From Microdon myrmicae (lineage: Eukaryota > Arthropoda > Insecta > Diptera > Syrphidae), in NCBI GenBank assembly GCA_963931805.1, contig OZ007498.1, positions 67,262,206 through 67,326,205 of the forward strand: 64,000 bases of DNA, in the 5' to 3' direction. Below, piece by piece: positions 1 through 11,930 of this stretch (the stretch's first letter is position 1; every line of letters begins with the position of its first letter). A program made the translations under genes and the position numbers. The notes beneath the pieces are model-generated. The model saw only the letters and a list, made by a program, of their open reading frames with translations. It ran no database searches and had not been told where the DNA came from.

Positions 1-530
1 CCCGAAAATATATGCCGCCCTCATTCAAATCTGCTTGAACGGAAATAATGGGCTAGTTAGAATAGAAAACCACATCTCAGAACCATTTGAAATCCAGACG
101 GGCTTAAATAGGCGGACTGCCTCTCACCATGTCTTTTCAACCTTGTGATTGAGTATGCCATCAGAGAGACGATAACATGGGCGTATTATACCTGAACGGG
201 GTCCAATATGCAGATGACATCACCGTTTTGGGCGATAATCTCGAAACTGTTAGTAAAAACAGTGAAATCATCATGCAAGCGGCAGAAGAGGTGGGCCTAG
301 AAATAAATGAAGACAAAACCAAATACATGATTATGGCGAAAGCAGCATAGAATTCTTGATGGTAAGCCAACAGGGCGGCCGCGACGGAGATGGGAGGACA
401 ATGTTAGGTTGGACCTCGAAGAGATCGGATCGAATGATCGAAGGTGGAAGGAGAGCGCACGGGACAGGGACAATGGCGGAGTCGAGTCGGTCAGGTCATG
501 AACTTTCGGGTGCCTACAGGCCAATAAATA
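1..530 (+). mobile_element. NLR-D non-LTR retrotransposon, internally deleted 3' part
   Basis: The + strand encodes broken reverse transcriptase pieces: KYAALIQIC-like residues near the left edge, then the catalytic YADDITVL block around 205-235 and the EINEDKTKYM block around 300-330. The same blocks occur on the minus strand near 60-60.2 kb, which defines the family. After the stop near 350 the sequence jumps to the far 3' end (GRPRxRWEDN-type residues and an untranslated tail to about 530), which also occurs at 49.75-50.17 kb, so the segment between is deleted. The element runs off the left edge of the window. The reading frame is interrupted, so this is a dead copy. Confidence 0.75.
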
Positions 531-664
531 GTTGTTTCACTGATGTGGAGTTGTTACGTTATCGCTATGGTATACGGTACTAATGCTTTGCTTATTCGGA
601 CTTCCTTTCGGTGTTTTTCACTATTTGCTTGGATATTGTGTGTGTATCTGTTAGAAACGGCACA
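530..664 (+). repeat. V repeat, 3' part (copy 1)
   Basis: This stretch matches the terminal part of the V family also seen near 13.5-13.96, 24.44-24.72, 50.3-50.6 and 53.8-54.5 kb. Shared features are TTATCGCTATGGTATACGG, a TTATTCG block and the end CTGTTAGA...CACA. It directly follows the NLR-D 3' end. The class is unproven; the CA end suggests an LTR. Confidence 0.6.
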
Positions 665-2874
665 TCCTTGTAGTAGGTGCCCCACTAGATCCGTTCCGAA
701 ATCCAGGTCACATTCTTTCCATGACGAATATTACGCAACCCAAACAGGTGGGACGCAACAGATGTGCGAAAAAAGGAAAAACATACGTGAGCAAACGGAA
801 GGGTATGAGGTTTTCTCGTACTATACACTTCCACACCATTTTCATACTACGGCGCGGTCTGTTGAGATCTGTTCGATTATTTCGGATGCCACAGAAAGTC
901 TTTTTTTATATTACTCTTGGGATAAGCGCCCCGAGATGCCACCAAATAACTGTTGGAGTTCCATTTGACCAGTTGCAGGTTGTAATGCTTCGGAGGGAAT
1001 TCCACAGCTCTCCCCTATGTAACGGAACGAGTTCTAATGCAGAAATTGTTACGATTACTTAAGATACCCAAAACCGATTGCACAATTGATTCGATGGTAC
1101 TGACCACGAAGCAGAAGCGCACGTACTGTCTCGTCGGCGGTTATACTGGGATTCGCTAGAGTGCATCTCTATCCTTAATATGATCACCTCGGTTGACGGT
1201 TTGAACTCAACTCCACAATGCAATTGAAGGATGCATTTTCAAGTTTTCGTACGCTTTAGTTATTGTGGCTCATTACATTAAATTACAATATCTGTGGAAG
1301 TGATCTAAATGCCGCTTAAGATGCGTGCACCGCAGAGCGTTCTTTATTTACCTAACATTGGGTAAATGTTTACATTGCAATTGCTGATTGATAACCGGCA
1401 CTTATTTATTACATTTTATGACCGTATGTCACGATATTAACGTGTGCCTATTAAAGTGTCCATTCGTAGTTAAATGTAGCAACATTATTTTGTATATCTT
1501 TTTGTCGTGCTTATTTTATGAGCAGCACCGTTTATATTTGTATTACTTTTCGGCCTTAATCGAGTTTTTCCAGATGAGATATCCGTTCTCGATGATTTGT
1601 CTGCTAACGCAATTTAAATTGTATACATTTTTACGGGTACTCAAAAATAATTTGGTAGTCGATCGATACGTGGGAATTCACATTAAGTGAATCCGATCAA
1701 TGATAGGTGGTGTAAATATATGGCCGTGGCAGGTTTTGCATATAACAAACATACAAGAACACTACTCATCTACCCGTTTTCTACTCTCATATCTCCAGAT
1801 GCACTGCACATTCACATTTTAGAAGATCTAATTAAAAATAAAATAGGAAAAACCGAATAATACAAAACCTTACACACCTTTTGAAGCTTGTCTGCTAAGT
1901 GATGTCTCTCCTGATTTATTTTTTTTTTTTTTTTTTTTCTTGACTAAGTGGGGCCGGACTTCCAATTACGTAACGATTCCGAATTAGTTTGTATAGAAAA
2001 CCATTGAAAGTTGACAATGGCAGGGATTAAACGGCTGATATATATATATATATATACATATATATATAAATTGTGGAACCAAAAATGGTTAAGTTGAAAA
2101 AAGGAAATATTATTGGCATTTTGCTTGTTTCATGGCAAACGCCTTTATTAGGAACTATTATTCCCAACACTATTTAAAAGAAAGTCACCTTTTGACCATT
2201 CGTAGGGTTGTCATGTATGAAAATTTGCATAGTTGAATACCGTTATTTCTACACACATGAGGTTGTGTTGAACATCAAACCGACGTTCATTGATATCACC
2301 ATCTCAGGAACTCCCACCCACAAATCACGGTCAAGCTTGTGTACATGCTCTAAAAACCTCACTGATTTATAAATGGATAATATATTCTACACAAACTACA
2401 AATGAAAGCAAAAAGACAATAATTTTCACATTATTCTCTCCTTGCTCTATTTATATAATGAGAATAATTGTGATATTAGCACCTAATCGTTGTTATTGCA
2501 TCGTTGGATAAATCAAACAGTTGGTGAAAGGACTTCACTTTCATAATGTGCGTTCTTAGAAATGAGAAACTGTTTAAATGCAAATCCATTTTATAAAATT
2601 TATTTTACTCTTTACTTTAAGATTATGAATCAAATCAAATAAAGAGAAGTAATTCGGATAACCTGCTGGGCTTTTTTTTTTTGTTTTTTGTGAAGTGTGA
2701 AATTAGTGGATTTTTAAATTAAAGCAGTTGGGTGGTTTTGATTTGTGTGCATACGCAGCCGATTTCAATTTTTCTTTCAGATAATTGTAAGTAATATTAA
2801 TAAACAATAGCGAATGATACAGAAAATAAATGTGCTTTCCCACCTGCTTAATGGTAAGTAGCGCTATTTGGTCT
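665..2874. other. No recognisable gene; simple-sequence tracts
   Basis: About 2.2 kb with no coding block or repeat that I recognise. It contains a run of about 20 T near 1919-1939 and a TA microsatellite near 2037-2068. Short open frames here show no family motif. Confidence 0.5.
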
Positions 2875-2882
2875 TTGACATC

Positions 2883-3082
2883 ATCATCATCATCGGCACT
2901 ACAACCGGGAACCGGTCCTGGCCTTATTTAGCAAGTCCTGAGGCTTGTTAAATTTTCCATAATGGTTTGTTTTTTCCGGGCAAGGTCATTAGTCTTGCGC
3001 CAGAGGCTCCCCGACGGGGAATCGAACCCCGTTCTCCGCGTGACAGGCGGGTATACTAACCACTATACTATCGAGGAGCCCG
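2883..3082 (-). mobile_element. Full-length tRNA-Asp-derived SINE with 8-bp target duplication
   Basis: On the minus strand the element has a tRNA-Asp-like head (3007-3077), a body starting CCTCTGGCGCAAGACTAATG, and a tail ending CCGGTTGTAGTGCCGATGATG with GATGAT repeats. Flanking copies of TTGACATC at 2875-2882 and 3083-3090 are a target-site duplication, as expected for target-primed insertion. Related copies lie near 8.8, 14.1, 15.9 and 16.2 kb. Its last 50 or so bases match the 3' end of NLR-A at 42.2 kb, so NLR-A is the likely source of its reverse transcriptase. Transcription would use the internal polymerase III promoter of the tRNA head. Confidence 0.9.
3007..3077 (-). tRNA. tRNA-Asp(GTC)-like head of the SINE
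   Basis: The minus strand reads TCCTCGATAGTATAGTGG at the 5' end, has a GTC anticodon (plus positions 3042-3044), the T loop GGTTCGATTCC and a 3' strand TCGGGGA that pairs with the 5' strand through seven bases, one of them G-T. A and B boxes are intact. It continues straight into the SINE body, so it is a retroposed head rather than a stand-alone host tRNA gene, though it could still fold. Confidence 0.7.
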
Positions 3083-3090
3083 TTGACATC

Positions 3091-3573
3091 AAGGGCACCT
3101 CAAAATACCTGCTTGAGTGTGCGTTGGTGTAAAAAAATCCCAAAGAATACAGGGTTCTCCTTCATTTGGAAAATTCTTGCATCTGCTCAGCTTAACTGAA
3201 CAATTTCCTAATTCGTAATAAGCTGCAAATATATGTACAGGACTGCAACCTATTTCACATTGTTATAATTTGCAAACGACTGTTATTAGTACCGCTTTAT
3301 TTTCCCTAATGCCAGATAATTTCTTTGTTTACAAGAGATTTCAAATGATTTGCTTATCAGTTGTGTTAACAATTTTTGTCGGTGGTGGAATTTAAACATG
3401 TGTGATTGTGCAACATCCGAACAGTGTGATTGTGCAACGTTTGGTTGGAAATCCACGAGTGAATCACTTCAATGTATGCAAATGGTATGTCTGGAGCCTC
3501 AGAATATTACTGTGGTACTGGCAGTGTTCGAAAACGTCATCGTGCTAGTTGAAAAAAAACTGCATCGTTGACA
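3091..3573. other. Unannotated spacer with a short direct repeat
   Basis: No gene recognised. GTGTGATTGTGCAAC occurs twice, about 25 bases apart, near 3399-3440. The rest is AT-rich. Confidence 0.4.
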
Positions 3574-4010
3574 GAAATGGATCGCAAAGTAAAAACGCGA
3601 ATTAAACCAAATCTGTGGCACAACAGCAGGCAAATGGCTAATGTCTTGCTCATATCGAAAACCACAATACAATCAATATTGTAAAATTAGCTCATCGTAA
3701 ACCCGTGTGAATATTAAAATAAAATATAAAAACAAGATCTCACTGAGGCGGTAAAAGAGTTAGGCTGGATAGACTTAAGAAGGTGGGGTGCTTAGCCGAC
3801 AGTGGGCAATTGAAAAATATCGTTTTCGCCAATGAGAAAAATTTACCAATTGACGAGGTCTGAAACAAGGATTTTGATATTCGAATTGCCACTGTGGGGA
3901 GGAGTATCGGTTCACTTCTATCCCCATCTGACTGTCACTAAAGTACCACCTCCTAACGCCAAAGGAAAAGCACAAACACACGACAACGCAGCGAAGGTTA
4001 ATAAAACGCA
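3574..4010 (+). pseudogene. Possible degraded Tc1/mariner-type transposase
   Basis: A broken frame starts MDRKVKTRIKPNLW and continues KTTIQSIL, resembling a helix-turn-helix region. Downstream, in other frames, are VKELGWIDL and FANEKNLPIDEV, which resemble the first catalytic block of DDxD transposases (usually F-x-DEK), here with N in place of the catalytic D. Stops and frameshifts are frequent and I see no inverted ends. The assignment rests only on these short resemblances, so it is tentative. Confidence 0.35.
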
Positions 4011-4289
4011 CTGTTTAAATATTCGAATGTTTGTTTATTTTATTGGTATTGATAGTTATTTTAGTTATATTCTGGACACAAGAAAAAATTTCTTTAATTG
4101 AATGTTTTTACTATTTACTTAGTCTGACACAACACTACGACAACGTCTCCGGGTATTTACGCATCTCCGCAGGAGAGCGGGAGCGGCAATGACCATGGTG
4201 GTCGGCGGATGTAATTTGACACCGCGATAATCAGCGCGTGTAGAGCTGATTCGCTAACAAGGGAAATTTTTTGGTGCATTTTCCTTGAG

Positions 4290-6030
4290 AGAGAAGGTGC
4301 TCCCCTCCACTAGGGAACTATTTTACCTACCACAAGAGAAACGTAAAGTCTCTTTTGGTGGAACAGAAAACCAGACCTCGTAATGGAGATCATGATGGTA
4401 TGTGTGTGATCGTTCAGATCTGTGTTGTTTACACATGCGCGAAGGCAATGGAACAACGAAGCAGGCAGGCGGCAAGGACAAAGGAAGAAGCGACCTAATG
4501 CATCGTTCGGTAATGAGAGCCAGCTGGGTAAATAGCAGCCACTCATTAAATGAAAAATGCATTTTGGATACCACAAACGATATGGATTGTTTATGGTTTC
4601 GCCAGGAAGCCTATGGAGGAACAGCGTTATTTTGCTTGCACATGGTGCGAGTTAGGGAAATTGGCTTCAGCGTGAATTGCGCTAATTGAATGCAGCTGCT
4701 TGGGTATTTTATTGCTGGGAGAAAAACGTCGCCGGCCAATGTATACGTTAAGAGATTTATCATACACATGGTGAATCTGAAAAATAGACGGCGCAATGTT
4801 TATGGTCCCTGGTGAAGGTTACATATGTAGTGCTCCCGAAGCCCTACCATGCTCCCACAATCCCAATATACCCATTTCCATATTAAATATCTATTACACA
4901 TATTAGACGTATCCCCATATTAACCTATACCCACTTCCATATCATATATATATTTCCTATATTGGATTTATCTACATATCAATCTAAACCCATTTCCCAA
5001 ATATATCCCATCCATTATCCCATTTCCCCATACGATATACATACCCGACCATTATCCCATTTTCCTAAACGAATTGCCTAAAATCATCATCCTACATACA
5101 TAGCAGCTGCAACTGCGGTTGTCTAATATAACGATCCCAGAACCGCTACCAAGCAAATATAACAAATACAAACACTCGACGTGACGATTCTGAGATCAAA
5201 TCAAGCAACCAGCAGCTGGTAAAAGAATAAATCCTTGTCGCACAAGCCATAAACCAAAATCGAGCAACCATAGCAGCTGCTCGATTCTGATTGGCGAAAA
5301 CACGCTCACGCGTTGCTGGCTTTCAGGTACCTGGAGAGCAAGATGACCCTTTTTCCCCAGGTTCGACTTCGTTCATCAAAAACTTAACGAAAGAATAATG
5401 TAAAAAGAGAGAATTTGTACTTTTACGGGGAGAGTCAAATAATAGCCTCCGAACGATGCGGTCGTGTGGATAGTCGTGAGTTGGTTGCTGATCAATATAG
5501 AACCAATCTTTGATTACCGTTATTCGAGTTCAGTAATTAATTTATTTTAATTAGTTTTACGCGATTCCGAATGAACGTTTTTGTTGTGTAAATCAAATAA
5601 ATCGGCATTATAGAAGGACAGAAACAAATGAATCGGCGTTTTAGTCTTCTAGCTCAACAAAAGGAAAAGTCCCCGCTCTTCCCTCGGACGAGACGAGGAA
5701 GCACGGCCGGCGGACGTTATAAACACATAGTATGTAATCCAAATTCGTTGTTATTAGGAATTCGTCTAGGGGAATTTGCTCGGCACCGAAGGTCCCAAAT
5801 TGGTTTGGGATTCCTGAAAAGTTAAGAAAGAAAGCTTACGGGTAATTGTATGCGAAGAGATGCATGAAAGGTAAGTTTTCTTTTACAGGGACTTTTAGGT
5901 TAAAGATTTGATCTATTTAATGCGTGAAGCATTTAAGATGCTAATGCGATTGCGTGAAGTTATGAGATTGGATGGAAGTTATGGGGGTTTTTCAGGTAAG
6001 CGAACCGTGGGGTTTGGCGGAACCGCCACA
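4290..6030 (+). mobile_element. ACC-type LTR-like repeat, copy A, split by a solo LTR
   Basis: Two blocks (about 4290-4825 and 5726-6030) match copies at 21.0-22.08 and 55.2-55.9 kb. Shared landmarks in order are an ATGGTGCGAGTTAG block, a CGTCGCCGGCCAATG block, a GGTTACAT block, CCGAAGGT(G)CC, a GATGCATGAAAGGTAAG block and the end GGAACCGCCACA. The end carries the palindrome TGGCGGAACCGCCA. The second element at 4826-5725 separates the blocks. The 5' limit is uncertain. It looks like a solo LTR, but I see no primer site beside it. Confidence 0.6.
4826..5725 (+). mobile_element. S-type solo LTR inserted in the ACC repeat
   Basis: The 900-bp insert starts TGTAGTGCTCCC and ends ATAAACA, with CATA at 4822-4825 and again at 5726-5729 as a 4-bp target duplication. 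Removing it rejoins the host ACC repeat (GGTTACAT... as in the 21.4 kb copy). TG...CA ends and a 4-bp duplication fit a Ty3/gypsy-type LTR. The first part (about 4850-5080) is a degenerate array rich in CCCATTTCC and ATAT. An AATAAA lies near 5597. A shared 3' motif (CTCTTCCCTCG...GAGGAAGCACGG) occurs near 49.30 kb. Confidence 0.65.
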
Positions 6031-6186
6031 CTACCAGTAGTCAAACGTAACCACTTGCTATGATTTGGGCAGCCTTAACGATTGATGGCCATTCTCTAGT
6101 GCCGTGGCATCAAGATCAACGCAAATGTGCGTGGTGGGTTTGCGAAGCTTTGGCCAAATTGTTAAAGTTAAAATGTTGTTGTTGCT
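6031..6186 (+). other. Possible NLR-B remnant
   Basis: Short matches to the NLR-B region seen at 44.6 kb (GGCATC...GATCAA and AGCTTTGGCCAAA in the same order and spacing) suggest a very degraded piece between the ACC repeat and the U repeat. No frame is open. Confidence 0.3.
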
Positions 6187-6975
6187 TAATGTTTCGGATT
6201 CATGATTATATGCTCGGGGAGAATCTATTACATCGCCCAGTACTCTCCCCGACACATATTCACCACACATCCCAGCAACACGATGACAGTGGAGAAACTG
6301 TCATCTCATGTTTGTTTTACTGTTGTTGGTGCTAACATAGAAACTGGCACTTACTGTTTTTCTGGGGATCCATTGATCGATGTAATTGAACAAAGAAATT
6401 AAAATTTGCTTTCGCGCGCCACTATGTGGCTTTTTCATAACTAAAACTCAAGCATAGACTTAACAACATTAGTAAATAATTACGGACTTGTGTTTTGGTG
6501 CTCGACATGAGCAATATACATTGTTTTAGTAGAGAAACTGTTCAATAAATGAAGTCCAACTTTTCTATTCGAGCGTTGTCTGGTGTACATTCTTTTCGTT
6601 CGTGAACTTACAAACCTAGTGAATTAAAACAATTGTTTAAACATAGACACTGACTTGGGTGACAACAACATAATTCGTCAAACACATCCGTTCCGCGCGG
6701 ATGTCTCGATTCGCTGCTGAAGCCCAACGCAAACCCTCACACACGGAGGAACAACAATTTCAGCAGGAATTAACAAAAGGTATTGCTGTTCGTTTTACTT
6801 AATACAAACTTAGTTTCAGGCATCGTGGGGGAGGACGCCATCGCGTCAATCCTCGTTTGGCAACGTAATCTACCGTCGCTATTCCCCGAACGACATTCCT
6901 CGCTCGGTGGAACATCAATAGGATCTCGGCTGACGACATTCCTCGTCAGGATCGAGATTCTCAACAACACTTAAA
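6187..6975 (+). repeat. U repeat, copy 1
   Basis: It begins TTTCGGATTCATGATTATATGCTCGG-like and carries the TCGGGGAG...CTCCCCGA inverted pair (about 6215-6252) followed by CACATATTCACCACAC, then ends in CGACATTCCTCG repeats near 6890-6945. The same order is found reversed at 22.7-23.3 kb, and the first half at 44.9-45.3 kb. The class is unknown; the start TGTTGCGGATTC in the other copies could be an LTR start. Confidence 0.55.
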
Positions 6976-7085
6976 ATGCACTTAGAAAACACCTTGCGTA
7001 ACCTGATTTTTACTATCAAAGTTTACCTGGGGAGTGTAAAATAAAAAAAAACCCAGGCAACTCATTTAAAACTTCACTACAGACA
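6976..7085 (+). repeat. Dispersed repeat Z, copy 1
   Basis: About 110 bases share ATCAAAGTTTACCTG, the surrounding CACTTAGAAAAC/CACTTTAAAAAC and a GGCAA-TCA tail with 9789-9905. Both copies follow a similar layout, so they derive from one repeat of unknown type. Confidence 0.45.
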
Positions 7086-7221
7086 CCACGTATAACTTCA
7101 CGTTGAAAACATGAATAAAAATGTAACACTGTTTTTTCACAATATTATTTATATATATAAAACTTAATGGTACACACGTGGCTGTGGTGTGGAGTTACCT
7201 GCTGCTCTTGCATTTATTTTG

Positions 7222-7352
7222 TTCTTGACTTAACCTAATGGTTATATACGTTCAATTTATTTTAATCTGTTCTTTTTAGTTCACTTGTTATTATCTTCTT
7301 GATCTTAACTAACGGTTGTGTACATTTAATATATTTTAATCTGTTCTTTTTT
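7222..7352 (+). repeat. Imperfect tandem duplication, about 74 bp
   Basis: Two units of TTCTTGA(C)CTTAAC...ATTTTAATCTGTTCTTTT lie next to each other with a period of about 74 bases. The segment is AT-rich and non-coding. Confidence 0.55.
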
Positions 7353-8370
7353 CGACTCCCACTAGACTCCTCCACTAAACACTTTCGCAGATTTTATTCG
7401 ACTGACCAAAATTCACTCCTGACCCACTACTACCCAACAAAAGGTACTCCCTCCATGATCGCCCATTTTTGATCGCACACTCATCCTCATCTTCTCATTT
7501 CCCCGCCAATTAAGGTGAATAAACTCTTGGGAATTTACTCAACAGTCAATGAACAATGACAATGGGAAAATTGCAACGGAGAGCATGGTGATTTAGGGGT
7601 TGATTTGGTTTCCCTTGCAACAAAAACCAAAACCAAGAGGGCGACCGCATAATCCCGTCTCATGTTTAAATTGCTCTCAGAGTGTAGAACCAAAAATGCA
7701 CTCCGAGAAGGGGAGATGGAGAGGGCTGAAAAGTATACTCATGGATACTTTTTAGCTGACATGTTTTTTGTTCCCAAGCGAATGCTGTACCATAAAGTAC
7801 AAGAAGGAGCGGATGGCGCTTGGGATCATCTTTTGCATGGGAATGTGCAATAGGAATTGCTGACAGGCGAAACTGTTTCGCTATGTAGAAACAGCGGCGT
7901 CTATCCATGCTTTGCTGTTGCTAACTAGCATGAAAGTTTCGATTTCAGGTAGGCAATGTTATCTTGGAGATCAGGGAATGGCGTTTTTTCAGGCCAAAAA
8001 GAATGCGAATCAATTTATTGAGTTGCGGGGGGGTGGGGGGACTTACTTATTTAACAAAATTAATCTATATATGTATTTTTAAAGAAAAAGTGTAATGCAA
8101 TTAATTTTTTCTAATTGTAAGATTTTGTAACGTTGTTAAAAAAGAATCAAATTAATAAATATCGTAAATTGTTAATAAATTGTAATTTGAAGAGCTTTCT
8201 TCCGGCTGCGCGTGTAGGATTCAGGTATTGTTTCCGTCATAAATAGTGCGCGAGGAATGTGTTGCGGTTTTCGGAAAACTTCTTCAAAGTTATTCATGGC
8301 CTTTCTTTTGGATGTTGAGACTTGTCTTATAAGACGTATAAATATTATTATTCTTGTTTTTTCGAAACGT
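7353..8370. other. No recognisable gene
   Basis: AT-rich sequence with a G-run near 8027-8040. Short open frames lack family motifs. I see no repeat match inside the window. Confidence 0.4.
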
Positions 8371-8372
8371 TA

Positions 8373-8954
8373 GGAGGGTAGGTCAATAAGTCCTTAGAAA
8401 CGCCTACGATGGCGCCCCTAGTATCGGTAATGGTCGGTTTTTACTAAGCATCATTCTTCACTAGGTATCTGTCAATTTTCAATTTGTTTCATGTTTCAAT
8501 TTTGCATGATAAATTGAGCGTGAAAAAAATATCTGCGAGATGGGTGCGGCATTTGCTCTCAGCTGAGAACTTTTGGAGCGCATGCGTCGCAACACAGACG
8601 AGTTTCTGCGCAGATTAGTAACTATAGATGAAACACGGATACACCACTACACTCCCGAGACAAAAGAACTGTCAAAACAGTGGATTGTTAAAGGCGGACG
8701 GGCTGCAAAGAAGGCAACGACGGTATTATCTTCATTGGCTATTTAGAAAAGGGACAGACGATAACTAAACAGTATTATGCGTCATTATTAGGTCAGCTAA
8801 ATAAGAAAATTATATCATGGAAAATTTAACAAGCATCAGGACTTGCTAAATGAGGCCAAGACCGGTTCCCGGTTGTAGTGCCGATGATGATGATGAAATG
8901 AGAAAATTATAGAAAATCGTCCTCATTTTCTAACAACTTATTGACCTGCCCCCA
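8373..8954 (+). mobile_element. Internally deleted mariner (family D), split by a SINE tail
   Basis: Inverted ends match: GGAGGGTAGGTCAATAAG at the left and its near complement ending TTATTGACCTGCCCCCA at the right, each next to TA. Inside are transposase remnants on the + strand: ISARWVRHLL, then LVTIDETRIHHYTPETKEL, which carries the first catalytic aspartate block. The N-terminal region and the C-terminal half with the other two catalytic residues are deleted, leaving about 485 bp of mariner plus an 87-bp SINE-tail insert. It cannot encode a transposase but still has both ends. Confidence 0.8.
8814..8900 (+). mobile_element. SINE/NLR-A tail inserted in mariner D
   Basis: The 87-bp piece holds AATTTAACAAGCATCAGGAC, GGCCAAGACCGGTTCCCGG and the GATGATGATG end. 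AGAAAATTAT is duplicated exactly at 8804-8813 and 8901-8910, and the match extends to 15 bp with one mismatch. This is a 5'-truncated retroposition of only the tail. Confidence 0.85.
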
Positions 8955-9788
8955 TATTAGAGAATATTTTATTACTTTCTCTATTGCCTTGAATAAAATT
9001 TTCTCTTCCCTGTGTAATGATTTTGCTTTCACGGCCATTCGTTTTCAATTTGTTTTAGGAGGGAAGTTAAGGCGTTCTTTTCATTTTCCTAAATATTTGA
9101 ATTTCGAAAATGCCACAGACACGGTCATGGGGGTTGATACAACTAGTCAAGCATATTTATATTGTCGCATTCTGCGGATGGGGTTATTCCATGCGGTTGT
9201 TCTTTCCATAGGCTAATAACTCTATCAATCTTTTTTCCCGATGATTTGAAGTTTTGGTTTCCTCAATTCCAAAATAGTTTCATTATTATGGAAGAGCGAA
9301 TCAAGTTTCTTTTGCTCGGTTGGAATGTTTAGAAAATCTACCGACTTCATGTAACACAGCTTGTTATTTAACCTCCTCAGTAGAATCACAACTCTGCGCC
9401 CAAGGATATAGTTTTGAAGGCATGCTCCGAGTCAATGCATAGTTGTTTACTTATTGATTAAAGAAACGAATGTTCTTGAAATGAAGCCATCGCTATACAT
9501 GCCTAGTTTATTTAGGATATCTAGATGTTACTGCGGCAGATGAAAATGTTCTTACAACATTACTGCTCGAGAATTTTCCACAGAACGTCCGAGATATCAG
9601 ACAGCTCAGGGTGCAGATGAGATCGTTGGAGCTGGTCAGACACAGACTTATCCAGTCTAGATCGCCGCAGTTAATACACCTTGCAACAAACACCAACAGT
9701 TCTTATGAAGGAGGAAATTGCCAACATGCGAGCGGAACTTCAAAAACTTCGTTTAGGGATTAGCTTTAGCTAAATTTCATTTTTACTT
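8955..9788. other. Unassigned region with a weak open frame
   Basis: A + strand frame from about 9490 to 9760 stays open for roughly 90 codons (residues DVTAADENVLTTLLLENF, then VRDIRQLRVQMRSLELVRHR) without a clear start. It could be a gag-like or other retroelement remnant. I do not recognise the family. Confidence 0.25.
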
Positions 9789-9905
9789 AAATTACACTTT
9801 AAAAACGCCTTCCGTGGCTTAACGTTCGATTAACATAATCATTTTTGCCATCAAAGTTTACCTGACGACTGTACAATTAAAAATTAAGGCAATCAATTTT
9901 TAAAG
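9789..9905 (+). repeat. Dispersed repeat Z, copy 2
   Basis: Counterpart of 6976-7085, sharing ATCAAAGTTTACCTG and its flanks. The repeat type is unknown. Confidence 0.45.
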
Positions 9906-11477
9906 TTCTTGCAATTGATATTTATAATTTCGGGGCGAACTGTAAAAATTATAAAAATAAAAAAATATATATTTGAGTTTTTCTTAAGAAAAAGTTGAAT
10001 TCAGTAATTGATCTGTAATTTCAACATTTTATAGCATTTATAACGTTAACAAAAACAATATCAGAGAAATATACTGTGCATGGAATTCTGTTTCTTTTTC
10101 ATCAGACTTTCGTAAACGAATAGAGAGTAGAAATCCGTAAACAAATGGAGACTGGTCTCACGGAAAAAGAAAAAAGAAAGGAAAGTAATTCCCCAACTTA
10201 ATTTATTAAAGATAAATTACAAAAAAATATTAACGTCGAGAAATTTTAACCAAGATATTTCCCACAACGCCACAGTACGGTTTCCAAAAAAAAAAAAATC
10301 GTCTGTTTTGGGTTAGAAGATGAACCGTGTAGAATAAGCGGAAAACAGTTTTATACTTGTGTACATTTTTTAGATGAAATTTAAACTGTTTCAAAGTGCC
10401 GAAAAATTCCAAAATTCCATGACTAGTCGGAACTTCCAATGCACTTTGCTTGAGACATGGATGTTCGAAATCGAATAATTCAAAAAATTTTTATGCTTTT
10501 CATTTGAATTTTTTTACCGTATTTTCTAAATGAACATTTCGAAGAAAAATACGTAGGCGTTTCGATTGGTTGAAAATTAAACGAAGATTTTTCAAATACT
10601 CGCCAATCACGCAAAAATTAATATTTCTCATTGCTCTACATATCGGGTATTTAAAGAGGGACAGAACAGGATCTTGTTCAAACTTTCTTGTAGAACGCTT
10701 CAAATAACCGCGAGGCTTCTCTTCTTGAGTAACTTTTATACTGTAAGGGTGTAGGCCAAGATCTTTACCCAAATTTCACCATAGGGTGTTTTGGGAGATT
10801 CCCAAATATTGAAAGAAGACTCTGAACAGCTATCAACTTCTAACAGGAATCCACGCATAACAGAAAAGAGATTTAAAAAAAAATTAAAAAGTTCATTGTA
10901 CCTTCTACACATATAAACGCATTTTCTTGTAAACGATTTACATTCATTCTACGACCCACGTAGAATCCTTGCCCCCTGATTGGTTTACTTCAGCTCGATA
11001 CTATTTGCCACCCTTAATTACAGAAATCTACCATTGTTATTAAGAAAGCTTCTGATCGCAACGGATGCATATGTTCAATTGGCATCTGCGGTAGTTCCAC
11101 AAGCGACCACTCAAGTCTTGCAGTCGGTCCCACGAACAACAAACCAGTGACAAGGATTGACAGCATCAATAGTTATTACTACCATTGACTGAGCCCAGAT
11201 TCTTGCCTGCATCACGTGCGAAAACCAATTGATGAGAGACATCAAGAATTGGTCATCTTTTGGTTTTTTCCTTTAAAATGGCGCCAAAGGATGTGAAGTA
11301 AAAACCGACACACAAAGGACTGAGACGAGTATAATATTTCAAACTCAAAACGATCTCGTGTTATCTACAAGATCTCTGCTCAACATTTTATTTGATGCGT
11401 CACTCTATATTATTACATTGTTCTCCCTTCGCAAAAGTTTAGTTTGTGTTACATTTTAAATAAGCGAGCTAGACCAG
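9906..11477. other. No recognisable gene
   Basis: About 1.6 kb of AT-rich sequence. I see no coding motif, inverted ends or match to other parts of the window. Confidence 0.4.
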
Positions 11478-11930
11478 TTTTTGTGTATGCATTCTTTTTT
11501 CCGATTTAACTAAGAGATGGCGCCAGCGAAAAGTACGCAGCGTATAAAATTGACATACGTCATTTCGTTAGTCTGAGATTTAACTATAAACACAAAAGTT
11601 GATTCCGCCAAAAGCTAGCATCTTTGTTTTATCGTTCAGTGATCATGTCGAGTTTTGTGCCTGAAAAAGAATATTTGCTTTTCTTATTTATATGGTGAAC
11701 ATGGTCCATCAATTAGAAAACGTGATACATGGTTTCGACAATTTAAAAGTGGGGATTTCAATGTGAAAGGCAGTGGCGCTCTGGTAGGCCAGAAAAATGT
11801 GAAGATGAGCAATTCCAGGAGTTATTGGATGATGACCCAACTCAAAGTCAACGGCAAATAGCAGAAGCATTACATGTGTCACAAGAAACAATCAGCAGAC
11901 GTTAACGAGCTATGAGGAAGATCAAAACCA
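11478..11930 (+). mobile_element. mariner family B, 5' half
   Basis: It has the family's 5' end (GTGTATGCAT... then TTTAACTAAGAGATGGCGCC) and a + strand transposase start near 11645: SSFVPEKE, then a frameshift, then FRQFKSGDFNVKGSG and QRQIAEALHVSQETISRR, the helix-turn-helix DNA-binding part. The catalytic region is missing. The same N-terminus lies in the minus-strand copy at 61.8-62.2 kb. A second copy starts immediately downstream. Confidence 0.75.

Noticed and set aside
543..1062. Overlapping plus frames of 141 and 113 codons
   Set aside because: They begin in the V repeat, have no domain and no support from other V copies.
3007..3077. Stand-alone functional tRNA-Asp gene
   Set aside because: It continues into the SINE body and is flanked by a target duplication with it, so it is a retroposed SINE head.
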